Assembly: GCF_007829955.1 (NCBI RefSeq)
Contig: NZ_VIWX01000002.1
Coordinates: 1,116,001 to 1,180,000 of the forward strand
Length of the DNA stretch: 64,000 bases
Source of the DNA: Saccharopolyspora dendranthemae
GTDB lineage: Bacteria > Actinomycetota > Actinomycetes > Mycobacteriales > Pseudonocardiaceae
Direction of reading: 5' to 3'
Shown here: one piece after another, positions 35,024 through 45,131 of the stretch
Position numbering within the stretch: position 1 is the stretch's first letter
Layout of the letters: each line of letters opens with the position of its first letter
Notes under the pieces: model-generated
What the model was told of the DNA's origin: nothing
Seen by the model: only the letters and a program-made list of their open reading frames with translations
The model's database searches: none
Made by a program: the position numbers and the translations under genes

Positions 35024-36580
35024 ATGCCCGGACAGCCCGGTCAAGGAATGACGACCAGCGACCAGCTCGCACGCCACGCGCGCAAGATCCCCGACGAGGT
35101 CGCGCTGCGGCACGGCGCGGTCTCGCGCAGCTACGCCGAGTTCGACGAGCGGGTCACGCGCCTGGCCAACGCGCTGCGCGACCGCGGCCTGGGTGCGGGC
35201 GACCGGTTCGCGGTGGCGACCGCGAACCACCTGGAGACCATCGAGGCCTTCATCGCCGCGTCGCGGATCGGGGCGATCTGCGTGCCGGTCAACTTCCGGC
35301 TGGTGGCCGACGAGATCGCCTACGCGCTCACCGACAGCGGTGCGCGCGCCGTGGTCACCGACTCGTCGCTCGCCGAGACCGTGGCCAAGGCCCGCCGTCA
35401 GGCGCCGGAGACCCGCTTCGCGCTGGTCATCGGCGGTGGCGACGCGGGCGCGGAGTCGGTCGAGTTCGAGCAGGCGCTCGCGGAGGCCTCGCCGGAGCAC
35501 GACGAGGTGGACGTGGACCTGCACTCCCCCGCGTTCATCATGTACACCTCGGGCACCACCGGACGCCCCAAGGGCGCGGTGCTGTCCCACTACAACCTCC
35601 TGATGCACACCTGCGCCCTGCTGATCCACAACGGGACCTCGGACGACGACCGCGTGTACCTGGTCGGCGTGCCGTTGTTCCACATCGCCGGGGTTTCCGG
35701 ACTGATGGGCCCGCTGCTGCGCGGTGGCCGCATCGTGCTGTCGTCGTCCCGGCAGTTCGACCCGCAGGAGACGGTCGCGATGCTCGAGCGGGAGCGGATC
35801 TCGGGCTGCTTCTTCGTGCCGGCCCAGTGGCAGGCGATCTGCTCGCTCCCGGACATCGGCGAGCACGACCTCTCGGCGCTGCGGCGGATCAGCTGGGGCG
35901 CCGCCCCGGCGTCGACGACGTTGCTGCGCCAGATCATGGAGACGTTCCCGCAGGCGGAGTTGAGCACCGTGTTCGGGCAGACCGAGTGCAGTCCGGTGAC
36001 CACGGCACTGCGGGCCGAGGACGCGCTGCGCAAGATCGGCTCGGTGGGGACGCCGCTGCTCAACGTCGAGGTGCGCATCGTCGACGACGAGATGAACGAC
36101 GTCCCCCGTGGCGAGGTCGGCGAGATCATCTACCGGGGTCCGACGGTGATGCGCGAGTACTGGAACAAGCCGGAGGAGACCGCGGAGGCCTTCCGAGGCG
36201 GCTGGTTCCACTCCGGAGACCTGGTGCGCCAGGACGCCGACGGCTACCTCTACGTGGTCGACCGGAAGAAGGACATGATCATCTCCGGCGGCGAGAACAT
36301 CTACTGCGCCGAGGTCGAGGAGGCGCTGTCCGGGCACCCCAAGGTCGCCGAGGTGGCGCTCATCGGGGTTCCGGACGAGCGCTGGGGTGAGACTCCGCTG
36401 GCGGTCATCGCCCCGCGCGATCCGGCCGATCCGCCTACCGACGAGGACATCGAGACCTGGTGCCGTGCCCGCCTGGCCGGCTACAAGCGGCCCCGCCAGG
36501 TCCGCCTGGTCGAGCAGCTCCCGCGCAACCCCAGCGGCAAGGTCCTGAAGACGGCGCTGCGAACCAAGTACCGCGAATAG
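35024..36580 (+). CDS. Acyl-CoA synthetase (AMP-forming, FadD-like)
   Basis: This is a 518-aa ANL-superfamily adenylating enzyme. Its P-loop motif MYTSGTTGRPKGAV lies at about residues 173-186, followed by FGQTECSPVT (A5), WFHSGDLVRQDADGYLYVVDRKKDMIISGGENIYCAEVE (A7-A8) and the catalytic lysine in PRNPSGKVLKTALR near the C-terminus. It activates a carboxylic or fatty acid to its CoA thioester with ATP. The start is ATG 35024 with GAGGTGA upstream; ATG 35048 is another option. SDR and nitronate-monooxygenase-like genes follow, suggesting oxidation of an activated acid. Confidence 0.9.
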   Translation: MPGQPGQGMTTSDQLARHARKIPDEVALRHGAVSRSYAEFDERVTRLANALRDRGLGAGDRFAVATANHLETIEAFIAASRIGAICVPVNFRLVADEIAYALTDSGARAVVTDSSLAETVAKARRQAPETRFALVIGGGDAGAESVEFEQALAEASPEHDEVDVDLHSPAFIMYTSGTTGRPKGAVLSHYNLLMHTCALLIHNGTSDDDRVYLVGVPLFHIAGVSGLMGPLLRGGRIVLSSSRQFDPQETVAMLERERISGCFFVPAQWQAICSLPDIGEHDLSALRRISWGAAPASTTLLRQIMETFPQAELSTVFGQTECSPVTTALRAEDALRKIGSVGTPLLNVEVRIVDDEMNDVPRGEVGEIIYRGPTVMREYWNKPEETAEAFRGGWFHSGDLVRQDADGYLYVVDRKKDMIISGGENIYCAEVEEALSGHPKVAEVALIGVPDERWGETPLAVIAPRDPADPPTDEDIETWCRARLAGYKRPRQVRLVEQLPRNPSGKVLKTALRTKYRE

Positions 36581-36604
36581 CAGGAAGAGGGAGGCTGGGC
36601 TCAC

Positions 36605-37381
36605 GTGAGCGACAAGACCCATCCGTTCGACCTGACCGGGCACGTCTCGCTGGTCACCGGCGGCAATTCCGGCATCGGCCTGGCGATGGCCGACGCGCTC
36701 GCGGCCGCGGGTGCCTCGGTGTGCGTCTGGGGCACCAACGCCGAGCGCAACGAGACCGCGGTCCACCAGCTGGAAGCCCACGGTGCCAACGCCCTGGCAG
36801 TGCGCTGCGACGTCGGCGACGAGGACCAGGTCGAGCGGGCGATGGCCGAGACCGTCGAGCACTTCGGGCGGCTGGACTCCTGCTTCGCCAACGCCGGGAT
36901 CGGCGGCGCGGGAAGTCGATTCGTCGACACGGAGCTCAGCGAGTTCCGCCGGGTCACGCGAGTGGACCTGGACGGGGCATTCCTGACCCTGCGCGCGGCG
37001 GCGCGGCAGATGCTGGCCCAGGGAGAGGGCGGCAGCCTGGTGGGCACTTCCAGCCTGGCGGCCCGGCAGGGCCAGCCGCGCGGCCAGGCCTACGCGGCGA
37101 GCAAGGGCGCGCTGGTGTCGATGATCAAGTCGATCGCGATCGAGCTGGGGCGCCACGGCATCCGCGCGAACGCGGTGCTGCCGGGATGGGTGAGCACACC
37201 CCTGGCCGATCCGATGCTCGACTCGGAGGCGTTCCACCGCAAGGTCCTGCCGAGGGTGCCCGCAGGCCGATGGGGCACACCGGACGACTTCGGTTCGCTG
37301 GCGGTCTACCTGGCCAGCCCTGCCAGCGCGTACCACACGGCGGACGCCCTCACCGTCGACGGCGGGTACGTCAACTTCTAG
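36605..37381 (+). CDS. Short-chain dehydrogenase/reductase
   Basis: This 258-aa classical SDR has the NAD(P)-binding TGGNSGIG motif near residue 18-25. NAG is present in the CFANAGIGG segment, catalytic Ser in GTSSLAA, and Tyr-x-x-x-Lys in YAASKGALVSM. The C-terminal GRWGTPDDFGSLAVYLASPAS and TVDGGYVNF are standard. It probably oxidises or reduces a 3-hydroxy/keto group. GTG 36605, with AGGGAGG in the 24-nt gap, links it to the synthetase in one operon. Confidence 0.92.
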   Translation: MSDKTHPFDLTGHVSLVTGGNSGIGLAMADALAAAGASVCVWGTNAERNETAVHQLEAHGANALAVRCDVGDEDQVERAMAETVEHFGRLDSCFANAGIGGAGSRFVDTELSEFRRVTRVDLDGAFLTLRAAARQMLAQGEGGSLVGTSSLAARQGQPRGQAYAASKGALVSMIKSIAIELGRHGIRANAVLPGWVSTPLADPMLDSEAFHRKVLPRVPAGRWGTPDDFGSLAVYLASPASAYHTADALTVDGGYVNF

Positions 37382-37436
37382 CTGCCCGCACTCATCACCG
37401 CAGTTCGCCGCGATCCGGGGCTTCTCGCGTCGCCCT

Positions 37437-38554
<1,118 letters not shown>

Positions 38555-38567
38555 GAGGAGACCCGGG

Positions 38568-39107
38568 GTGTCCCTGGAGTACGCGATCCTGGTGTCGCTG
38601 CGGGAGCGCGCGGGTTCGGGTTACGAGCTGGCGCGACGATTCGACAAGTCGATCGGGTACTTCTGGGCGGCCAGCCACCAGCAGATCTACCGCAGCCTCA
38701 AGCGCATGGTCGAACTCGGCTGGGTCGACTGCGACGAGGTCGCGCAGCAGAAGCGGCCGAACAAGAAGGTGTACCGGGTCAGCGAGCCCGGCGCGCAGGA
38801 GCTCGCGCGCTGGATCGCCGAGCCCGCAGCCACCCGAAACGACCTGACGGTGAAGCTGCGCGGGGCGTCGTTCGGCGACGCCTCGCAGGTGCGGGACGAG
38901 TTCACCCGGCAGCGCGATCTGCACGTCCAACGGCTCTCGCTCTACCGCGAGATCGAGCGGCGCGACTTCCCCGACACCGCGCAGCTGCAAGGTCAGGCCT
39001 TGCACCAGCACCTGGTGCTGCGCGGCGGGATCCGCACCGAACAAGCACTTCTGGAGTGGTGCGAGGAAGCCATCCGAGCACTCGACGACGAGGAACGAGG
39101 ACGATGA
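38568..39107 (+). CDS. PadR-family transcriptional regulator
   Basis: This 179-aa regulator has the PadR winged helix (YAILVSLRERAGSGYELARRFDKSIGYFW through HQQIYRSLKRMVELGWV) at residues 4-60 and a C-terminal dimerisation helix region of the virulence-activator type. PadR proteins repress stress or aromatic-acid genes and release DNA on binding small phenolics or drugs. GTG 38568 with GAGAGGAG upstream. It lies 13 nt after the monooxygenase gene and overlaps the SnoaL-like gene by ATGA, so it probably autoregulates the operon through the 37437 palindrome. Confidence 0.9.
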   Translation: MSLEYAILVSLRERAGSGYELARRFDKSIGYFWAASHQQIYRSLKRMVELGWVDCDEVAQQKRPNKKVYRVSEPGAQELARWIAEPAATRNDLTVKLRGASFGDASQVRDEFTRQRDLHVQRLSLYREIERRDFPDTAQLQGQALHQHLVLRGGIRTEQALLEWCEEAIRALDDEERGR

Positions 39108-39520
39108 ACGCCGCAGAACGCTTCCGCCGGGCCATCGAGGCGGGCGACTTCGACGCGGCGGTGGACGAGTTCACCGCCGACATCCGCTTCTACAGCCCGG
39201 TGAAGTTCACGCCGTTCGAGGGCATCGACACCGTGCGCGCCCTGTTCCGCGTGCTGCAGCGGACTTTCGAGGACTTCCGCTACGTCGGTGACTTCCCCGG
39301 CCGCGGCCAGACTCCGGAAGGCGAGGACGCCGATGCCCACGTCCTGCACTTCCGCACGGTCGTGGACGGCAAGCAGGTCGAGGGCATCGACCTCATCCAC
39401 CTCGACGACGAAGACCGGATCAGCACCTTCACGGTGATGATCCGGCCCATGTCCTCGCTCCAGGTCGTCAGCGAAGCCATCTACAAGGGTCTGGTCGCGG
39501 ACGGAGTCGTTCCGGGCTGA
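39104..39520 (+). CDS. SnoaL/NTF2-like protein
   Basis: This 138-aa alpha+beta-barrel (cystatin-like) protein has the NTF2/SnoaL pattern: N-terminal helix AAERFRRAIEAGDFDAAVDEFTADIRFYSP, then strands with EGIDTVRALFRVLQRTFEDFRYVGDF and a final GIDLIHLDDEDRISTFTVMIRPM. Such proteins are small isomerases, hydratases or ligand binders. No catalytic residue can be assigned. The 4-nt overlap with the PadR gene couples its translation. It ends the operon before a long inverted-repeat terminator. Confidence 0.85.
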   Translation: MNAAERFRRAIEAGDFDAAVDEFTADIRFYSPVKFTPFEGIDTVRALFRVLQRTFEDFRYVGDFPGRGQTPEGEDADAHVLHFRTVVDGKQVEGIDLIHLDDEDRISTFTVMIRPMSSLQVVSEAIYKGLVADGVVPG

Positions 39521-39604
39521 CCAGCCAGTTCTCGAGGTCACACCCCGTGCGGCGGAGCTGGTTTCCCGCCACGCGGGCCGAAACCACCGGCACCGCCACG
39601 GGAT

Positions 39605-39681
39605 CTGAGGCGGTTCCCCTGCGCGAGCGTCCCGAGACCGCGCATCGGCCGGGGCGCCCGGCAGCAGGAGGACCGCCTCAG
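39605..39681. terminator. Long inverted repeat between convergent genes (putative bidirectional terminator)
   Basis: CTGAGGCGGT (39605-39614) pairs perfectly with ACCGCCTCAG (39672-39681) around a 57-nt GC-rich loop. It separates the convergent SnoaL-like and endonuclease genes. Confidence 0.5.
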
Positions 39682-39716
39682 GTTCGGCTATCCGCGTCCG
39701 CGGGCAGAACGACCCG

Positions 39717-40505
39717 TCACCAGATCTCCTCGACCCACTCCGGGTGGTCGATGAACGGGTTCCTGTTGTGCTGGATGTCGGTGAAGATGACCTCGTTGCG
39801 GTGCTGCTCGAAGGCGTCCGGCGGGTCCTGCTCGTTCCACTGCTTGAGGACCGAGAGCTTCCCGATGTTGGGGTTGCTGCCGTTGCCGACCTGGTCGTTG
39901 ACCTCGAGATCGGCGAATCCGTCGTTGCCCTCGTAGCGCACCGACATGTAGAAGATCATGCGGGCGACGTCGCCCTTGACGGCGTCGCGGGGCTCCCACG
40001 AGTCGTCGTCGGTGAAGTTGCCCGGGGCTTCCTCGCTCTCGGTGCCGCCCATGTCGAAGTCCTTGTTCCCGCGGTCGGAGTTGACCGACACGTCGGTGGG
40101 CCGCAGGTGGTGCACGTCGGTGCCGGGACCGGGAACGGTGTCGAAGTCGCCGTGGGACTTGGCCCAGGTGTGCTCGCGGTTCCACTGGTCGGCGTCGCCG
40201 CCGTTGGTGTCCTTGCCCTGCGAGCGGCCGCTGTAGAGCAGGACCACGTTGGCGGTGTTGTTCGGGTCCTCGTCGGTGGCCTTGAGGGCTTCCCAGACGT
40301 CGTCGTAGTTCAGGGTCGTGACGCCGTTGCTGATGATGCCGTTCAGAGCGGCTTCCAGCTCGGGACCGGTCTTGCCGATGGCGTCCTGGTAGTAGTCGTC
40401 GGCGGTGGGCTGCGCGGGCGAGGCCACCGCGACGGCAGCGGTCGGCGCGGCGACGAGCACCGCCCCGCACAGCAGCGATAAGGGCTTCCAGCGGTTGATC
40501 TTCAT
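39717..40505 (-). CDS. Secreted endonuclease I (EndA/NucM family)
   Basis: This 262-aa extracellular DNase has a signal peptide (about residues 1-28, cleavage near AVAVASPA). The EndA core motif NREHTWAKSHGDFD supplies catalytic His and Asn, followed by DVHHLRPTDVSVNSDRGNKDFD. The EWEPRDAVKGDVARMIFYMSVRY-like segment matches the family. It cleaves extracellular DNA, giving nutrients or degrading biofilm DNA. ATG 40505 is chosen because it begins the signal peptide; the longer frame upstream lacks one. Confidence 0.92.
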   Translation of the reverse strand: MKINRWKPLSLLCGAVLVAAPTAAVAVASPAQPTADDYYQDAIGKTGPELEAALNGIISNGVTTLNYDDVWEALKATDEDPNNTANVVLLYSGRSQGKDTNGGDADQWNREHTWAKSHGDFDTVPGPGTDVHHLRPTDVSVNSDRGNKDFDMGGTESEEAPGNFTDDDSWEPRDAVKGDVARMIFYMSVRYEGNDGFADLEVNDQVGNGSNPNIGKLSVLKQWNEQDPPDAFEQHRNEVIFTDIQHNRNPFIDHPEWVEEIW

Positions 40506-40639
40506 GACTCCCTCTCCCGGTGGTCGAGACGGGGGCAGCGTGACACACGAACGATCACCATTGGGTGACACAAATCTGGTGAAGAGATGGCGAGAAGTAG
40601 TCGCCCCCGTGCCGGAAATCCACGACGAGCTGCGCGAAC

Positions 40640-41764
40640 TCACCCTGCCGCGCGAGGCCGCCGGGGCCACCAAATGGCAACAACGGGAATCAAAAGTGCC
40701 AGCAGGAGACCCGCGAGCCCGAATCCCAACGCCGAATCCCAGTAGTAGAGACCGGTGAACACCGCAGGGGCGGCGGACATCCCGAGGAACCGCCAGGCGG
40801 TGACGACCGAGATGGCGCCACCTCCGCCGACGCCGCCGAGAACGGTCGAGTGCACGGCCACCAGGATCAGCTGCCCGCACACCCCCGCCGCGGCCCACGC
40901 CAGCACGACCACCGGCAGCGAGTCGATCGAACCGATCAGGGCGACGGAGACGGCTGCGGCCGCGACCCCGGTGAACAGCATCGCGCGCACGCCGAACCGG
41001 TCGACCGCGCTGCCGGTCAGGCGGGCGCCGAGCACGCCCGCGATCCCGTAGGCGGTCAACGCCAGGCCCCGCGCGGTGGGTCCGAGCGCGAACGCGTCAT
41101 CGAGGCGGAAGGAGACCAGGAACGGCAGGCCCGCCGAGCACATCCAGGCGATGCCGGCGATCCCGCCGCACAGCAGCACCACCGGTGTCCAGGCCTCCCG
41201 CAGCGGCCGCGAGCCGCGACCGTCGGCGGGCCCGGAGTCGGGCGGCAGCGGGCTGACCGCGAGCAGTGCGGCGACGGCGGCGACACCGACGAAGGCGAAC
41301 TGCCACGCGCTCTCGGCCGCCAGTCCACCGACCAGCGGCGCGGTGGTCTGCCCGATCGCCTGCATCGCGCCGTAGGCCCCCATCGCCCGGCCGAGCCGTT
41401 CGCGGGGCGTGCCCGCGGCGATCTTGGCCAGCAGCAGCGGCGTGGTGAAGGCGTTCGCCACGCCTTGCAGCGCGCGGGTGAGCTGGAACAGCCAGAACCA
41501 CGGAGCGATGGCGCCCAGGACGGCCACGACGGCGTAGAGGACGTAGGCGGCTCGGATGGTGCGGCTGCTCCCCCAGCGCTCGCCGAGGCTCCCGGACACG
41601 AGCATCACCAGCGCGAACGGCAGCAGGTAGGTGGTGGTCGTGGTCGCGGCCAGGCTCGGCGAGACCGCGAAGTCCGCGCTGAGCTCGGGCAGCATCGCGG
41701 CGACGATCCCTCCGCCGAAGGGCCCCAGCAGGCCGCCGACGTAGAGCGCGATCCGGGAACTCAC
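40640..41764 (-). CDS. MFS transporter (DHA1-like)
   Basis: This 374-aa, 12-TM MFS protein has the loop motif SGSLGERWGSSRTIR after TM2 and RALQGVANAFTTPLLLAKIA in TM4, as in DHA1 exporters. GTG 41764 is chosen because GGAGG lies 8 nt upstream. The longer frame adds an Arg/Val leader without a start signal. Export of a drug or small metabolite is plausible but unproven. It is followed on the minus strand by the endonuclease gene. Confidence 0.82.
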   Translation of the reverse strand: MSSRIALYVGGLLGPFGGGIVAAMLPELSADFAVSPSLAATTTTTYLLPFALVMLVSGSLGERWGSSRTIRAAYVLYAVVAVLGAIAPWFWLFQLTRALQGVANAFTTPLLLAKIAAGTPRERLGRAMGAYGAMQAIGQTTAPLVGGLAAESAWQFAFVGVAAVAALLAVSPLPPDSGPADGRGSRPLREAWTPVVLLCGGIAGIAWMCSAGLPFLVSFRLDDAFALGPTARGLALTAYGIAGVLGARLTGSAVDRFGVRAMLFTGVAAAAVSVALIGSIDSLPVVVLAWAAAGVCGQLILVAVHSTVLGGVGGGGAISVVTAWRFLGMSAAPAVFTGLYYWDSALGFGLAGLLLALLIPVVAIWWPRRPRAAG

Positions 41765-41874
41765 CGCGCCACCTCCGCACACAGCACTCGTTAGCCGCGC
41801 GAACGTTAACACCGCGAACGCGACTGCGAGGTCCACAGTGGCCGGGATCGCACCGGGACGCAGAACAGGCGAAA

Positions 41875-41944
41875 TCCCAGTTTTAGTCCAAACCGAGGAC
41901 CCTCCGCGCCCGAAATGTCGGCTCAGTTAGGACTAAAACTGGGA
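41875..41944. repeat. Dispersed 70-bp palindrome, copy C (inverted, variant loop)
   Basis: The outer arms again begin TCCCAGTTTTAGTCC and end GGACTAAAACTGGGA. The internal CGAAATGTCGGCTCAG is the reverse complement of the core of copies A, B and D, so this copy is inverted. Its CATGATCATG segment is replaced by a GC-rich block. It lies beyond the stop of the DeoR gene and upstream of the MFS gene. Confidence 0.88.
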
Positions 41945-41988
41945 CCGGCCGAGCACTTCCCTCCCCCGACGACCTCCGGAGGGTGGGG

Positions 41989-42771
41989 TTAGACCGTGAT
42001 GATGTCCACGCCTGGGAGGCAGCGGAAGGGGGCGAGTTCCGTTTCGCCCGCGTTGGTGTCGGTGACCAGGGTCCAGGTGGCAGGCAGCGGGGCCCAGGCG
42101 TTGAAGGGCTTCGCGCCGAGCTTGCTGCTGTCGGCGAGGATGAAGACCTCGCGCGACTGGGCGATCATCTGCTCCTTCAGCCGCGTCTGCAGGAGGCTGG
42201 CCTCGCAGATGCCGTGCCGGGAGTCCAGGCCGTCGGCGCCGAGGAACGCCTTGTCCGCGGTGATCCGCGACAGCGTCAGCTCCGCCAGCGGGCCGACGAA
42301 CCCCTGGCTGATGTGCCGCAGCTCGCCGGCCAGCGACACCACCTGCACCGGATCCGCGTCGACCAGCTCCGTCAACGCCATGACGCTGTTGGTGATCACC
42401 GTCAGCCCGGTTCGATCCCGCAGGCGCTGGGCCAGCTTCCCGGTGGTGGTGCCCGCGTCGAGGATGACGGTGTCCCCGATGGAGACCTGCTCGGCGGCCC
42501 ACTGCGCGATGCGGTCCTTCTCCGCCGAGGCCAGCGCCGTGCGCTGGCCGAGCGAGGGTTCGGCGCTGGTGGCGGGCATGGCACCGCCGTAGGTGCGGGC
42601 GAGCTTGCCCTGGTCGGTGAGCAGCTGCAGGTCGCGCCGGATCGTCGAGGGCGTCACCGCCAGCGAGGCCGCCAGCTCCTCCACCTGGACCGCGCCCTGC
42701 TCGGTCACCAACCGCTCTATCAACGCCCGGCGCTGCCCCGCCGAGAGGCGTCCTTCGACATCCGCGCTCAC
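41989..42771 (-). CDS. DeoR-family transcriptional regulator
   Basis: This is a 260-aa DeoR repressor. The N-terminal helix-turn-helix (RRALIERLVTEQGAVQVEELAASLAVTPSTIRRDLQLL) is followed by the sugar-phosphate-isomerase-like effector domain with DTVILDAGTTTGKLAQRL and DKAFLGADGLDSRHGICEASLLQTRLKEQMI. Effectors are usually phosphorylated sugars, here probably a four-carbon acid phosphate made by the neighbouring kinase. GTG 42771 start, 23 nt after the PdxA2 stop, makes it the third gene of the kinase operon. Confidence 0.9.
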   Translation of the reverse strand: MSADVEGRLSAGQRRALIERLVTEQGAVQVEELAASLAVTPSTIRRDLQLLTDQGKLARTYGGAMPATSAEPSLGQRTALASAEKDRIAQWAAEQVSIGDTVILDAGTTTGKLAQRLRDRTGLTVITNSVMALTELVDADPVQVVSLAGELRHISQGFVGPLAELTLSRITADKAFLGADGLDSRHGICEASLLQTRLKEQMIAQSREVFILADSSKLGAKPFNAWAPLPATWTLVTDTNAGETELAPFRCLPGVDIITV

Positions 42772-42794
42772 GTCGCGATCCTCCCAGAAGCGGA

Positions 42795-43787
42795 TCAAGG
42801 CCGTCCGGCCAGTGCCGCCGCCTGGCGCAGGGCCTCCAGCATGCTGCCCGCCTCCGCTTCGCCGGTGCCCGCGATGTCGAATGCGGTGCCGTGGTCCACC
42901 GAGGTGCGGATGACCGGGAGCCCGACCGTGATGTTCACCCCGGCCTCCAGACCCAGGATCTTGACCGGCCCGTGGCCCTGGTCGTGGTACATCGCCACCA
43001 CCAGGTCGAAATCGCCTCGCCCGGCCCGGAAGAACACCGTGTCGGCGGGAAGCGGACCCCGCGCGTCGATGCCGTCCGCGCGGCACGCTGCCAGCCCCGG
43101 CTCGATCTTGGCCTCCTCCTCGCCGCGACCGAACAGGCCGTTCTCACCCGCGTGCGGGTTGATCCCGCACACCGCGATGCGCGGTTCCGCGACGCCGGAG
43201 TCGACCAGGGTCCGGTGCCCGCGCCGCACGGTGCGCTCGACGAGCCCGGGATCGATCCGCTCGATGGCGTCGACGAGCCCGATGTGCGTGGTCACGTGGA
43301 TGACCCGGACCTGGCCCGTGGACAGCATCATCGACACTTCCGGGACCCCGCACAGGTCCGCCAGCAGCTCGGTGTGTCCGGGGTAGCGGTGCCCGGCCGC
43401 GTGCAGCGCGGCCTTGTTCAGCGGCGCGGTGCAGATCGCCTGGACCTCACCCGCCATCGCCAGTTCGGCTGCCTTGGCCACGTACCGGTAGGCGCCTTCG
43501 CCCGCCACCGAGGACAGCTCGCCGAAGCGCAGTTCCGCCGGGATGCCGCCGAGGTCGAGCACCTCGATCGCACCGGGATCGTCGGTGGCCTCGGCCTGTC
43601 CGGAGACGGGCTTGATGCGCACGTCGATCCCGCAGATCTCGGCGGCTCGGACCAGCCGGGCGGCGTCACCGATCACCACCGGGCGGGCCAGGTCGCGCAT
43701 CTCGGGTTCCGCGAGTGCCCGCACGATCACCTCGGGCCCGACTCCGGCGGCGTCGCCCATGGTGACGGCGATGGCAGGCAAGGTCAC
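42795..43787 (-). CDS. pdxA2: PdxA2-type 4-phospho-threonate/erythronate dehydrogenase
   Basis: This 330-aa member of the PdxA family has segments AVTMGDAAGVGPEVIVRAL, CTAPLNKAALHAAGHRYPGHTELLADL, VTTHIGLVDAIERI, CGINPHAGENGLFGRGEEE and MYHDQGHGPVKILG. These supply the divalent-metal histidines and NAD site. True PdxA makes vitamin B6, but next to a DUF1537 kinase the PdxA2 branch oxidises 4-phospho-D-threonate or -erythronate with decarboxylation. GTG 43787 overlaps the kinase stop by GTGA, so the two are coupled. Confidence 0.9.
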   Translation of the reverse strand: MTLPAIAVTMGDAAGVGPEVIVRALAEPEMRDLARPVVIGDAARLVRAAEICGIDVRIKPVSGQAEATDDPGAIEVLDLGGIPAELRFGELSSVAGEGAYRYVAKAAELAMAGEVQAICTAPLNKAALHAAGHRYPGHTELLADLCGVPEVSMMLSTGQVRVIHVTTHIGLVDAIERIDPGLVERTVRRGHRTLVDSGVAEPRIAVCGINPHAGENGLFGRGEEEAKIEPGLAACRADGIDARGPLPADTVFFRAGRGDFDLVVAMYHDQGHGPVKILGLEAGVNITVGLPVIRTSVDHGTAFDIAGTGEAEAGSMLEALRQAAALAGRP

Positions 43788-44980
43788 GCGACGGCCCTTC
43801 CGCAGCGCACCGCGGACACCGCGCGGTGCAGGGTGTCCGGTGCGCCGAAGGCACCGGCCTTGGTGATAACGTATCCGGGCTGCTTCTCGATGGTCCGGCC
43901 CAGCACCACGCCGGGTTCGAGTTCGTTGAGCAGTCGCAACCCGCTGACCCCGCGCTTGCCGAGGACGGCCCTGGCGGTCTCGCCACCGGTGAGCACCAGC
44001 AGCCCTGCTCTCTCCGTCGCCGGGGCGCACACCTCGGCGAGCGCGGCGGTGAGCTCGCGTTCGAGCCCGGCCTTCACCGGCCCTTCGACGGTGACCAGCA
44101 CGTCCCCGGTGCACAGCGCGTCGCTGAGCTGTTCGGCGATGCGCGCGAGCGCGGCGGGTTCGGCGCCGACGAGGGTGCGGGCGGGGAGCCGCCTGGTGTG
44201 CCCGAAGCGTTCGGCGAGGTAGTCGGCCTGCTGGCGGGAGACCCGGCTCGCGCTGCCGACCACGGCGAGCACCGGTCCGTCGACCGGCGGCGGGGGTTCG
44301 ATGTCGTAGCCGGGGCGGATCAGCTCGGCCAGCGCGTCGGCCAGTCCCGCGGCTCCCACCCACTTCGGTTGTTCGGACGCGGCGGAGCCCGCGGTGACCA
44401 CGGCGCGCAGGTCGCTCTCCGACACCGCGTCGCAGACCACCACTTCGGCTTCGGCGAGCAGCTGGGTGACGCGTTCCCGCAGTTGCGCGGGCTTTCCGCG
44501 CACCGAGGCCAGCGCGACGTGGCGGACCGTCAGCCCGTCCAGCGCGGAAGCGAGGTCCACCGGCGGCTCACCCGGCTCGGTGTCCCAGAAATCGGTGTGG
44601 TGCAGCGGAATTCCGTTGATGTGCACGACTCCGCCGAGAACGGTGCGGCCGGTGGCCGGCGAGGCGGGACACACCAGCACCCCGGCTCCGTCCGCGTGCT
44701 CGACGATCGCACCGACTTCGGCCGCGATGTTGCCGCGCAGCGTGGAGTCGATCTTCTTGAAGACGACGCGGCCGTGCGCGTGCCCGTCCAGGGCTTCGTG
44801 GACGCGCTTCGCCGCGAGATCGGGTTCGATGTGCCTGCTGTCGGTGTCGGCCACGAACACCTCGGCGTCGCCGGTGTCGTCCAACGCCAGCAGGGTGCGC
44901 ATTTCGCGCAGCGCGAAGGGAACTCCGGAATCACCTGCACCGCTGAGGTCATCGGCTACGACCAGGACTCGCGATCCCAT
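43784..44980 (-). CDS. dtnK: Four-carbon acid sugar kinase (DUF1537, DtnK/OtnK-like)
   Basis: This 398-aa kinase has an N-terminal DUF1537 domain beginning VLVVADDLSGAGDSGVPFA, then VVFKKIDSTLRGN and VCPASPATGRTV, and a C-terminal nucleotide-binding domain with LVLTGGETARAVL. The family phosphorylates D-threonate, L-threonate, D-erythronate and related acids. Paired with PdxA2 it supplies dihydroxyacetone phosphate. ATG 44980 starts the operon. A TGGTTAAACCA palindrome 55 bp upstream is the likely DeoR site. The exact sugar acid is not decided by sequence; the gene symbol is by similarity. Confidence 0.87.
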   Translation of the reverse strand: MGSRVLVVADDLSGAGDSGVPFALREMRTLLALDDTGDAEVFVADTDSRHIEPDLAAKRVHEALDGHAHGRVVFKKIDSTLRGNIAAEVGAIVEHADGAGVLVCPASPATGRTVLGGVVHINGIPLHHTDFWDTEPGEPPVDLASALDGLTVRHVALASVRGKPAQLRERVTQLLAEAEVVVCDAVSESDLRAVVTAGSAASEQPKWVGAAGLADALAELIRPGYDIEPPPPVDGPVLAVVGSASRVSRQQADYLAERFGHTRRLPARTLVGAEPAALARIAEQLSDALCTGDVLVTVEGPVKAGLERELTAALAEVCAPATERAGLLVLTGGETARAVLGKRGVSGLRLLNELEPGVVLGRTIEKQPGYVITKAGAFGAPDTLHRAVSAVRCGRAVA

Positions 44981-45034
44981 GATCACCTGCTCTTCTGCTC
45001 GCCGAAACACCCAACGAGCACCCCCCGCCGGGCT

Positions 45035-45045
45035 TGGTTAAACCA
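45035..45045. promoter_or_regulatory. Candidate DeoR operator
   Basis: TGGTTAAACCA is an 11-bp palindrome around one central base, 55 bp upstream of the kinase start, in an AT-richer patch that may be the promoter. It is the only such palindrome in the leader of the DeoR-encoding operon. Confidence 0.45.
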
Positions 45046-45131
45046 TAGAGATCGCTGCGCGAATCACGCAATAGTCCAGTCCGGGGAGTGCACAGTGCGC
45101 AACAATGTGCGCGAAGTCAGGCGGTGCGCCG

